Assembly (NCBI GenBank): GCA_964511405.1
Contig: CAZEFK010000219.1
Span: 1 to 11,870 of the forward strand
Direction: 5' to 3'
Source: CAZEFK01 sp964511405
GTDB lineage: Bacteria; Pseudomonadota; Alphaproteobacteria; Elsterales; Elsteraceae
Length of the DNA stretch: 11,870 nt
In this document: positions 1-4,808 of the stretch, piece by piece
Layout of the letters: the number at the start of each line of letters is the position of its first letter
How positions within the stretch are numbered: position 1 is the first letter of the stretch
The notes under the pieces: model-generated
What the model was told of the DNA's origin: nothing
The model's input: the letters and a program-made list of their open reading frames with translations, nothing else
Database searches by the model: none
Program-made: the position numbers and the translations under genes

Positions 1-372
1 CGGCGCCGCCTGGGCGAGCGACGGGGGTGCTGCGGGCACCGGGGCGGTCCGCGGTCGCGGCGGCGCCGGCGCGGCGATGGCGGGCGCCGGGGGCGGCACC
101 ACGTCGCCGGGCAGCGGCTCCTCGTCGACGAAGCGCTCGGGCGGAATGTGATCGAAGAACGGCCGGGGATGCTCGGCCATGGGCAGCGGCGGCGCCTCGG
201 CCGGCCGCACGCTGCCGGGATCCGGGGTGCGGCGCCGGAACAGCTCGGGCAGCAGCCGACCCGCCGCCAGACTGGCCAGCGAGGTCAACACTGCGCCGGC
301 CGCCAGCGTGCGCCGCGACATCGTCACCGACGACGCCGGCCGGCGCCGTGAGGTCCGCTTGGTTGGCTTCAT
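1..372 (-). CDS. Exported protein with Tat-like signal and proline-rich linker, 3' part missing
   Basis: An open frame on the minus strand starts at ATG 372-370 and runs off the left edge, giving 124 visible residues. Residues 1-17 are basic (MKPTKRTSRRR). They are followed at about residues 18-42 by MSRRTLAAGAVL and an Ala/Leu-rich hydrophobic stretch, which fits a twin-arginine type signal peptide or an N-terminal membrane anchor. After about residue 45 the chain turns into an acidic, proline/alanine-rich linker (PPERFVDEEPLPGD, then many PA repeats), as seen between a signal and a C-terminal catalytic or cell-wall-binding domain. That domain is outside the window, so no function can be assigned. 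A second in-frame ATG lies at 321-319 (MSRRTLAA). Neither start has a strong ribosome binding site, so the start is uncertain. It is transcribed divergently from the EAL-domain gene. Confidence 0.55.
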   Translation of the reverse strand, partial: MKPTKRTSRRRPASSVTMSRRTLAAGAVLTSLASLAAGRLLPELFRRRTPDPGSVRPAEAPPLPMAEHPRPFFDHIPPERFVDEEPLPGDVVPPPAPAIAAPAPPRPRTAPVPAAPPSLAQAAP

Positions 373-539
373 GATCCCGGCCACGTCGCTGCGACCCGCG
401 GACGATGCCGCGGCTGGGGGAAGAAATCCATATTTATCTTGAGGTTGACGTACGGTCTTCATGCAATTTGGCGGGCACTTGGCCGTCTTGCGTAAGCAGT
501 GGGTTGACCGAACGGCCCGATTGAGGTGTTGAAGCAGAC
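373..539. other. Divergent intergenic region, no clear promoter pair
   Basis: This 167-base gap lies between the start of the exported-protein gene (minus) and the EAL gene (plus). It holds an AT-rich patch at about 425-470, the lowest GC in this part of the window, where promoters for both directions are expected. The heptamer GGTTGAC occurs twice (443-449 and 502-508), each ending in a -35-like TTGAC, but neither has a convincing -10 at 16-18 bases. Two CCGCGG hexamers flank a six-base spacer at 396-413 in the leader of the minus gene. A GAGGTG at 523-528 is the probable ribosome binding site of the plus gene. I do not call a specific promoter. Confidence 0.35.
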
Positions 540-2231
540 ATGCCCCGTTCGCTTGCGCCGCTGCTGGAGCTGACGCCCGACGCCCTGCTGGTGGTCGCCG
601 CCGATGCCACCGTCGCGGCCGCCAACGCTGCCGCGGCGGCGCTGTTCGGGCCCGACCGCGGCCCGTTGGTCGGGCATCCGGTGGCCGAGTTGGTGGTGCT
701 GCCGCGGGATTGGGTGAGCCGGCCCCGGGTCGGGTTCGAGACGACCACCTGGCCCGGCCGCGGCGGCCCGCCGGTCGAGCTGTCGATCAAGCCGGTGCGG
801 CTGGCGGGCGGACCTGGCTGGACGCTGGCGCTGCGCGACATCACGGCCCGGCGCCAGATCGAGCAGGGGCAGGCGGCGAGCGAGCGCCTGGATGCGGTCA
901 CCGGCCTGCCCAACCGGCTGGCCCTGATCGAGCGCCTGGGCGACCTGCTGTCCCGGCCCGAGCCGGCGGCCGGGGCGCTGCTGTTCGTCGCCTTCGGCAA
1001 CTACCGCGACCTGCATGACCGCGACCACCGCGACCTGCTGGACGACCTGTTGCGCGCCGTCGCGCGGCGGCTGGAGCGGGTGACCGAGCGGACCGACAGC
1101 CTGATGCATCTGGGCGACGGCGAGTTCGCCCTGCTCCGGGTGCGTCCGACCGCCGGGGCCGAGGCCGATGCCCTTGCGCAGGCCGCGATCGCGCGGCTGG
1201 AGCCGCCCTATCGCCTGCAGGGCCAGGAGGTCCGGGTCGAGGCCCATGTCGGCATCGCCGGCTTCCCGGAGCACGGCCGCACGCCGGCCGAGCTCATGCG
1301 CCACGCCGACTTGGCGTTGTCACAGGCGCGCGGCGACCATGATTCGTCGGTGCTGCGCTACACCCCGGCGCTGAGCGCGGCGGTGACCGAGCGCCGGCAG
1401 ATTGCCCGCGCCCTGCGCGCCGGCCTGGCCGAGGACCAGTTCGAGCTGCGCTTCCAGCCCAAGGTGGCCCTGGACAGCGGCCGGCTGGCCGGCGCCGAGG
1501 CCCTGCTGCGCTGGCGCCACCCGGTCCGCGGGCTGGTCGGCCCGACCGAGTTCATCGCCATCGCCGAAGCCAGCAACGTCATCCTGCCGCTGGGCGGCTG
1601 GGTGCTGGACGCGGCGCTCGCCCAGGCCGCGCGCTGGGCCGGCACGCCGGCGGCCGCGGTGCGGCTGGCGGTCAACATCTCGGCCAACCAGTTCCGGCGC
1701 CAGGCGCTGCCGGAGCTGATCGCCGAGCTGGCCGCCCGCCACGGCGTCGACCCGTCCCGGCTGGAGCTGGAGATGACCGAGAGCGTCGTCATGGGCGACT
1801 TCGATCTGGCGAGCCGGACCCTGGCGGCGCTGCGCCGCGCCGGCATCCGGATCGCGATCGACGACTTCGGGACCGGCTACTCGTCCTTGAGCTACCTGCA
1901 CCGGCTGCCGGCCGACGCGCTCAAGATCGACCAGTCCTTCGTGCGGCGGCTGCGCACCGACGCCGCGGCGCGGGCCGTCACCCGCACCATCATCACCCTG
2001 GCCGGCAATCTGGGGCTGACCGCCATTGCCGAAGGCATCGAGCATCCCGACGAGGCCCGGTTCCTGGCCGACCATGGCTGCCGGGTCGGCCAGGGCTACC
2101 TGTACGCGCCGCCGCTGGACGCCGCGGCGTTCGCCGGCTTCGCGGCTCAGGACGCCGGCGGCGGGGGCGGTGTGCCGGGCGGCGGGATCGCCGGCACGCC
2201 AGGGGGCGCACCCGGCCCGCCGCCGCCATAG
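540..2231 (+). CDS. PAS-GGDEF-EAL protein, probable c-di-GMP phosphodiesterase
   Basis: A 563-residue soluble protein with no membrane segment. Residues 1-105 look like a PAS-type sensor domain (LTPDALLVVAADATV; ending LALRDITARR). Residues 112-280 are a GGDEF domain starting DAVTGLPNR, and 281-535 an EAL domain. The GGDEF signature is degenerate: the expected RLGGDEF reads HLGDGEF at 190-196, so the metal-binding acidic third position is Gly and cyclase activity is unlikely. The EAL site looks complete: EALLRW 320-325, Asn379, Glu411 in EMTES, the pair Asp441-Asp442 in DDFGTGYSSL, Lys462, Glu498 in AEGIE and Gln518 in GQGY. I infer c-di-GMP hydrolysis, with the GGDEF domain perhaps a GTP-sensing module as in other degenerate composite proteins. 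Residues 538-563 are Gly/Pro low complexity and overlap the convergent neighbour. The start follows GAGGTG at 523-528. Confidence 0.9.
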   Translation: MPRSLAPLLELTPDALLVVAADATVAAANAAAAALFGPDRGPLVGHPVAELVVLPRDWVSRPRVGFETTTWPGRGGPPVELSIKPVRLAGGPGWTLALRDITARRQIEQGQAASERLDAVTGLPNRLALIERLGDLLSRPEPAAGALLFVAFGNYRDLHDRDHRDLLDDLLRAVARRLERVTERTDSLMHLGDGEFALLRVRPTAGAEADALAQAAIARLEPPYRLQGQEVRVEAHVGIAGFPEHGRTPAELMRHADLALSQARGDHDSSVLRYTPALSAAVTERRQIARALRAGLAEDQFELRFQPKVALDSGRLAGAEALLRWRHPVRGLVGPTEFIAIAEASNVILPLGGWVLDAALAQAARWAGTPAAAVRLAVNISANQFRRQALPELIAELAARHGVDPSRLELEMTESVVMGDFDLASRTLAALRRAGIRIAIDDFGTGYSSLSYLHRLPADALKIDQSFVRRLRTDAAARAVTRTIITLAGNLGLTAIAEGIEHPDEARFLADHGCRVGQGYLYAPPLDAAAFAGFAAQDAGGGGGVPGGGIAGTPGGAPGPPPP

Positions 2232-2743
2232 CCGCCGCCGTAGGAGGGGGCCGGCGCCGGCGGCGGCGCGCCCGGCGGTGGCGGCGGGGTGCCGGCGGCG
2301 GCGAAGCCCGGCACCTGGTTGCCCTTGGCGTACATGCACTGCTGGTAGGCGATGTCGTAGCGGCGCTGGACCGCGTACTGCGCCTCCTGGCCGTTGCCGG
2401 CGCCGATCGCCGTGCCGCCGGCCAAGCCGATGGCCGCCCCGGCCGCCGCCCCGGTGCCGCCGGAATGGGCCGACAGCAGGGCGCCCAGCGCCGCACCGGC
2501 CAAGGTGCCGATGCCGGCGCCGAGCAGCGTGTCGTTGGACCCCTTGTGCGCCGCGTCGGGCCCGCCGACCTGCTGCTCGGCATAGTGGCGGCACAGGACG
2601 TCGTCGTCGGCGAACACGGCATAGGGCTTGTTCGGCGCCGGCATCACCGCGACATGCGGCTCGAGGGGTTGGGCACAGGCCGCGACCGTCAGCAGGAGGC
2701 CGGCCGCAGCAAGGCGGCCGGCCGGCCGGATCAGAGTGGGCAT
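2147..2743 (-). CDS. Glycine-zipper family outer-envelope lipoprotein
   Basis: A 198-residue predicted lipoprotein. The chosen start ATG (2743-2741) follows GAGGATCG with good spacing; the frame is open further upstream, but that would overlap the preceding gene. Residues 1-23 form a lipoprotein signal (RLAAAGLLLTVAAC) with the lipobox cysteine at 23. Residues 45-60 (FADDDVLCRHYAEQQ) and 124-146 (VQRRYDIAYQQCMYAKGNQ) are, to my recollection, the conserved flanks of a glycine-zipper protein family in proteobacteria. Between them lies a Gly/Ala zipper at 75-116 (GAGIGTLAGAALGALL, then AAIGLAGGTAIGAG), likely two membrane-inserted helices. Residues 150-198 are Pro/Gly low complexity. It sits 10 bases after the stop of the upstream gene, so the two are probably co-transcribed. 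The exact role is unknown; an envelope-stability role is only a guess from related zipper lipoproteins. Confidence 0.82.
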   Translation of the reverse strand: MPTLIRPAGRLAAAGLLLTVAACAQPLEPHVAVMPAPNKPYAVFADDDVLCRHYAEQQVGGPDAAHKGSNDTLLGAGIGTLAGAALGALLSAHSGGTGAAAGAAIGLAGGTAIGAGNGQEAQYAVQRRYDIAYQQCMYAKGNQVPGFAAAGTPPPPPGAPPPAPAPSYGGGYGGGGPGAPPGVPAIPPPGTPPPPPAS

Positions 2744-2753
2744 GGGTCGATCC

Positions 2754-3164
2754 TCAGGGCGACGGCTGGGCCGGAACCGGGCGCCAGGGCGTCGGGCAGC
2801 TCTGGACATAGGGATAGTACCCCGCGGGATTGTCGCAATAGTACCAGAACTGGGTCGGCGGCGGTGCCGGTATCGGCGGCTGCTGCACGATCACGGCCGG
2901 CGGGACGTAGGGCTGGGGATAGGGATAGACCGGATAGGGGTAGTCGTACCAGGACGGGCCGACATTCCACCACCAGCCGAACCGGCCGTCGTGCCAGCCG
3001 TGGTTCCAGTGGCCGCCGCGCCAGGTATCGAAATCGTGGCGCTCGAAATGCCGGATGTCGTGGTCGTGGAAGCGGCCGTGATCCCGCCAATCGGCGCGCG
3101 CCGGCAGCGCGGTGCCGATCGCCGCCGCCAAGACCGCCGCTGCGGCTCCGCCCAACCGCCCCAT
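2754..3164 (-). CDS. Secreted His/Tyr/Trp-rich protein of unknown function
   Basis: A 136-residue exported protein. Residues 1-24 are a Sec signal (AAAAVLAAAIGTALPARA, cleavage expected before Asp25). The mature part has a His/Asp/Trp-rich section at 26-66 (for example RFHDHDIRHFERHDFD and GHWNHGWHDGRFGWWW), a Tyr/Pro section at 71-88 (YDYPYPVYPYPQPY), a Pro-rich hinge at 96-104, and a C-terminal block at 106-129 (FWYYCDNPAGYYPYVQSCP) with Cys110 and Cys123 that could form a disulfide. The C-terminal FWYYC..YYPYV..C block recurs in small exported proteobacterial proteins, as I recall them. The His-rich part could bind metal, but that is speculation. GGGGAG lies six bases before the ATG. It is the first gene of a two-gene unit with the glycine-zipper lipoprotein. 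Confidence 0.8.
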   Translation of the reverse strand: MGRLGGAAAAVLAAAIGTALPARADWRDHGRFHDHDIRHFERHDFDTWRGGHWNHGWHDGRFGWWWNVGPSWYDYPYPVYPYPQPYVPPAVIVQQPPIPAPPPTQFWYYCDNPAGYYPYVQSCPTPWRPVPAQPSP

Positions 3165-3247
3165 CCCGCGCTCCCCGCCTGGCGCATGATATGTCCGCCG
3201 CCACCGTCGGCGTGCGACAATAGCATGGCCAATGAGGTAGTCGGGGC

Positions 3248-3274
3248 GCGTGCGGCGGGAAGGCCGCCGCGCGT
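3248..3274 (-). terminator. GC-rich hairpin downstream of clpP, possible transcript end
   Basis: Arms 3248-3258 and 3264-3274 pair around a five-base loop. Seven consecutive G-C pairs next to the loop hold on either strand; outward of these there is one A-C mismatch when read on the minus strand and two further pairs. It begins about 40 bases past the clpP stop. There is no run of T after it on the minus strand, so it is not a canonical intrinsic terminator. It could mark the 3' end of the clpP transcript or simply reflect the high GC. Confidence 0.3.
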
Positions 3275-3314
3275 TCCGCCGCAGGGCCCCGGGCGCAGGA
3301 TCGGGGGCGCAGGG

Positions 3315-3908
3315 TCAGGCGGCGTCGGCGCGGCGCTCGAAGACGCGGTCGACCAGCCCCCAGGATTGGGCCTCGGTGGCGGTCATGAAATGGTCGCGGT
3401 CGAGCACTCGCTCCACGGCCTCGTAGTCCTGGCCGCAATGCTTGGCGTACAGGGCGGTCATGCGGCGCTTGACCTTCAGGATGTCCTCGGCGTGGCGCTG
3501 GATGTCCGACGCCTGGCCCTGGAAGCCGCCGGACGGCTGGTGCAGCATGATGGTGGCGTTGGGCAGGGCGATGCGGCGGCCGGGCGTGCCGGCCATCAGC
3601 AGGAACGAGGCCATCGACGCGGCCATGCCCACGCACACGGTCGAGACCGGATTGCGGACATACTGCATGGTGTCGTAGATCGCGAAGCCTGATGTGACCG
3701 CGCCGCCGGGCGAATTGATGTAGAGCGCGATCTCGCGCTCGGGATTGTCGGCCTCCAGGAACAAGAGCTGGGCGCAGATCAGGGCGGCCATGCCGTCGTC
3801 GACCGGGCCGTTGAGGAAGACGATGCGCTCGCGCAGCAGGCGCGAGAAGATGTCGAAGCTGCGCTCGCCGCGGCTCGACTGTTCGATGACCATGGGCACG
3901 AGAGTCAT
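3315..3908 (-). CDS. clpP: ATP-dependent Clp protease proteolytic subunit, stand-alone copy
   Basis: A 197-residue ClpP, the usual length for mature-type ClpP. It is the serine peptidase that forms the tetradecameric chamber and degrades substrates fed by ClpX or ClpA in the cytoplasm. The triad is visible: Ser98 in GMAASMASF, His123 in IMLHQPSGG, Asp172 in LDRDHFM. The N-terminal MTLVPMVIEQSSRGERSFDIFSRLL is characteristic of alphaproteobacterial ClpP and supports the start at 3908, with AAGGAG at 3920-3915. The frame extends upstream to 4016, but that extension runs through two hairpins and is not coding. It is not next to tig, clpX or lon as the housekeeping copy usually is. The segment after the nucleophile (MASFLLMAGTPGRRIALPNATIML) differs from the common ASMGSLLLAAG form, so it may be a paralogue. 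Only the catalytic subunit is encoded here; its chaperone partner is not in the window. Confidence 0.95.
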   Translation of the reverse strand: MTLVPMVIEQSSRGERSFDIFSRLLRERIVFLNGPVDDGMAALICAQLLFLEADNPEREIALYINSPGGAVTSGFAIYDTMQYVRNPVSTVCVGMAASMASFLLMAGTPGRRIALPNATIMLHQPSGGFQGQASDIQRHAEDILKVKRRMTALYAKHCGQDYEAVERVLDRDHFMTATEAQSWGLVDRVFERRADAA

Positions 3909-3914
3909 GGGGCG

Positions 3915-3920
3915 CTCCTT
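3915..3920 (-). promoter_or_regulatory. clpP ribosome binding site abutting a hairpin
   Basis: AAGGAG six bases before the ATG at 3908 decides the clpP start. Its first base directly follows the last base of the 3921-3945 hairpin, so folding or unfolding of that hairpin could influence ribosome access. Confidence 0.75.
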
Positions 3921-3945
3921 AGGAAATGCGCTCTGCGCATTTCCT
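3921..3945. repeat. Perfect 11-bp hairpin directly upstream of the clpP ribosome binding site
   Basis: AGGAAATGCGC (3921-3931), loop TCT, then GCGCATTTCCT (3935-3945): a perfect 11-bp inverted repeat that forms a stable hairpin on either strand. It ends where the clpP Shine-Dalgarno begins. Neither side carries a clean T run, so it is not a standard terminator. It may be a leader regulatory element, an RNA-stabilising 5' hairpin, or one half of a REP-like repeat together with the next hairpin. Confidence 0.8.
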
Positions 3946-3959
3946 TTCCTCAATGATGC

Positions 3960-3983
3960 GAGGAGCCCGCTAGCGGGCTCCTC
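3960..3983. repeat. Perfect 24-bp palindrome at the end of the SRPBCC gene
   Basis: GAGGAGCCCGCT (3960-3971) followed at once by its exact reverse complement AGCGGGCTCCTC (3972-3983). As RNA this is a 10-bp GC-rich stem with a CUAG loop. On the minus strand it begins inside the TGA stop (3984-3982) of the SRPBCC gene, so it may act as that gene's transcript end, though no T run follows. It lies only 14 bases from the 3921-3945 hairpin. Paired palindromes of this kind are typical of intergenic REP-type repeats, which cannot be confirmed from one copy. Confidence 0.8.
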
Positions 3984-4365
3984 AGGCGGCCGCCAGCAGC
4001 GGCGGGCGGTTGGCATTGGCGGCGCGCCGGTTGGCAGCTTGGGGGGCGAAGCCGCTATGGACGATGCGCAGGCGGGTGCCGCCGGGCAGCGTCGGCGCCA
4101 GGTCGAAGGTCACGACGCTGTCGAGGCCCAGCGCCGTGCCGCGCCAGCGATAGGTCAGGCGGCGCGGCGGCTCCGCCTCGATCACCTGGGCGTCGATGGT
4201 CCCGCCCAAGCCGGGCCCGGCGTCCAGCCGGAGATGGCCATCGGCGGTGGCGGCGGCCGGCAGCAGCCAGCGCGACAGCAGCTCGGGCTCGGTCAAGGCG
4301 CGCCAGACCTTGGCCGGCGGATCGGGCAGCTCGCACTCGGAAACCAGGGCGTCTCGGTCGGTCAT
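3982..4365 (-). CDS. SRPBCC/AHSA1 domain protein with short C-terminus
   Basis: A 127-residue protein of the SRPBCC (START-like, AHSA1/CalC) fold. The family signature is clear at the N-terminus: ELPDPPAKVWRALTEPELLSRWLLP (about residues 12-36) and then the beta strands DGHLRLDAGPGLGGTIDAQVIEAEPPRRLTYRW and VTFDLAPTLPGGTRLRIVHSGF up to residue 106. These domains usually end with a long C-terminal helix closing the ligand cavity, and run to roughly 140-150 residues. Here the last 21 residues (from APQAANRR) are Ala/Arg/Asn-rich, do not resemble that helix, and stop at the 24-bp palindrome. It may therefore be truncated or altered and only partly functional. Its ATG (4365) overlaps the stop of the ArsR gene (ATGA), implying translational coupling. 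Such pairs are common; the ligand of the SRPBCC partner is generally unknown. Confidence 0.85.
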   Translation of the reverse strand: MTDRDALVSECELPDPPAKVWRALTEPELLSRWLLPAAATADGHLRLDAGPGLGGTIDAQVIEAEPPRRLTYRWRGTALGLDSVVTFDLAPTLPGGTRLRIVHSGFAPQAANRRAANANRPPLLAAA

Positions 4366-4676
4366 GGCTCGATGTCCTTGAGCAGGGATTTCAGGCGTTC
4401 GATGCGGTCGGGCCAGAACGACCGGTAGCGCTCGATCCAGTCGACCAGTGGCAGCAGGCCGGCGGGGTCCAGGCGGTAATAGGCATGGCGGCCGGCGCGC
4501 CGCTCGCTGACCAGGCCGGCCGCCTTCAACACCGCCAGATGCTGGGAGATCGCGGGCTGCGAGACCGCGGAGCCGGCCTTGAGCTCGGCCACGGTCCGCT
4601 CGCCCTGGGCAAGCTGCTCGAACACCGCGCGCCGCGTGGGGTCGGCCAGAGCCCGGAAGATGTCCGACGCGATCAT
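4362..4676 (-). CDS. ArsR-family winged-helix transcriptional regulator
   Basis: A 104-residue ArsR/SmtB-type repressor of the SdpR-like group that pairs with SRPBCC genes. Residues 4-18 (SDIFRALADPTRRAVFEQL) are the typical opening. The recognition helix region is at about 37-53 (AVSQPAISQHLAVLKAAGL), and the wing at 54-70 (VSERRAGRHAYYRLDP). The C-terminal LVDWIERYRSFWPDRIERL is typical of the SRPBCC-linked type. No metal-binding CxC or metal-ligand cluster is seen, so metal sensing is unlikely. The start at 4676 matches the family start. It has no good Shine-Dalgarno and lies just after a putative operator, so a very short leader or leaderless message is possible. An upstream GTG is also in frame. 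It overlaps the SRPBCC gene by four bases and probably represses that pair. Confidence 0.9.
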   Translation of the reverse strand: MIASDIFRALADPTRRAVFEQLAQGERTVAELKAGSAVSQPAISQHLAVLKAAGLVSERRAGRHAYYRLDPAGLLPLVDWIERYRSFWPDRIERLKSLLKDIEP

Positions 4677-4684
4677 GTCGATAC

Positions 4685-4700
4685 ATAAGCACACACTTAT
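4685..4700. promoter_or_regulatory. Putative ArsR-family operator
   Basis: The inverted repeat ATAAG-CACACA-CTTAT starts nine bases upstream of the arsR-type start codon. AT-rich half-sites in a GC-rich surrounding and the position over the expected promoter are what autoregulated ArsR genes show. On the minus strand a TTGCTC at about 4716-4711 stands 17-18 bases before the TTATGT that ends the repeat, a weak -35/-10 pair, so bound repressor would block polymerase. Confidence 0.5.
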
Positions 4701-4734
4701 TTGTTTGAGCAAGGCCATGATTCCGCAAAACCGC

Positions 4735-4762
4735 TTTACCGGCCGCGTGCGCCTGCTATCGT
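4735..4762 (+). promoter_or_regulatory. Possible sigma-70-like promoter of the chemoreceptor gene
   Basis: TTTACC (4735-4740) and TATCGT (4757-4762) are separated by 16 bases, placing the transcript start near 4769, about 40 bases before the ATG at 4809. The match to consensus is moderate. An inverted repeat GTTCGAT/ATCGAAC (4761-4767 and 4783-4789) lies across the expected start site and could be a regulator site. Confidence 0.3.
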
Positions 4763-4808
4763 TCGATGTAATCGATTGCAAGATCGAACCGGATTGGGGG
4801 AGACCGCC

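Noticed and set aside
27..374. Plus-strand open frame opposite the first gene
   Set aside because: It encodes Arg/Pro/Ala low complexity without any recognisable start signal. The minus-strand frame has a plausible export signal.
3921..3983. Intrinsic terminators at the two hairpins
   Set aside because: The stems are strong but neither strand has a T run after them, so I list them as repeats of uncertain function instead.
3909..4016. Upstream extension of the clpP frame to 4016
   Set aside because: It runs through both hairpins and the end of the SRPBCC gene. The start at 3908 has AAGGAG and matches the family N-terminus.
4485..4728. Minus-strand frame continuous with the SRPBCC gene upstream of 4365
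   Set aside because: It is an out-of-frame reading of the ArsR gene. The SRPBCC domain starts at MTDRDAL, and the ATGA overlap is the normal arrangement.
4701..4808. N-terminal extension of the chemoreceptor frame to ATG 4701
   Set aside because: It would overlap the arsR-type promoter/operator, has no binding site and adds a non-membrane stretch before TM1. ATG 4809 has GGGGGAG at good spacing.
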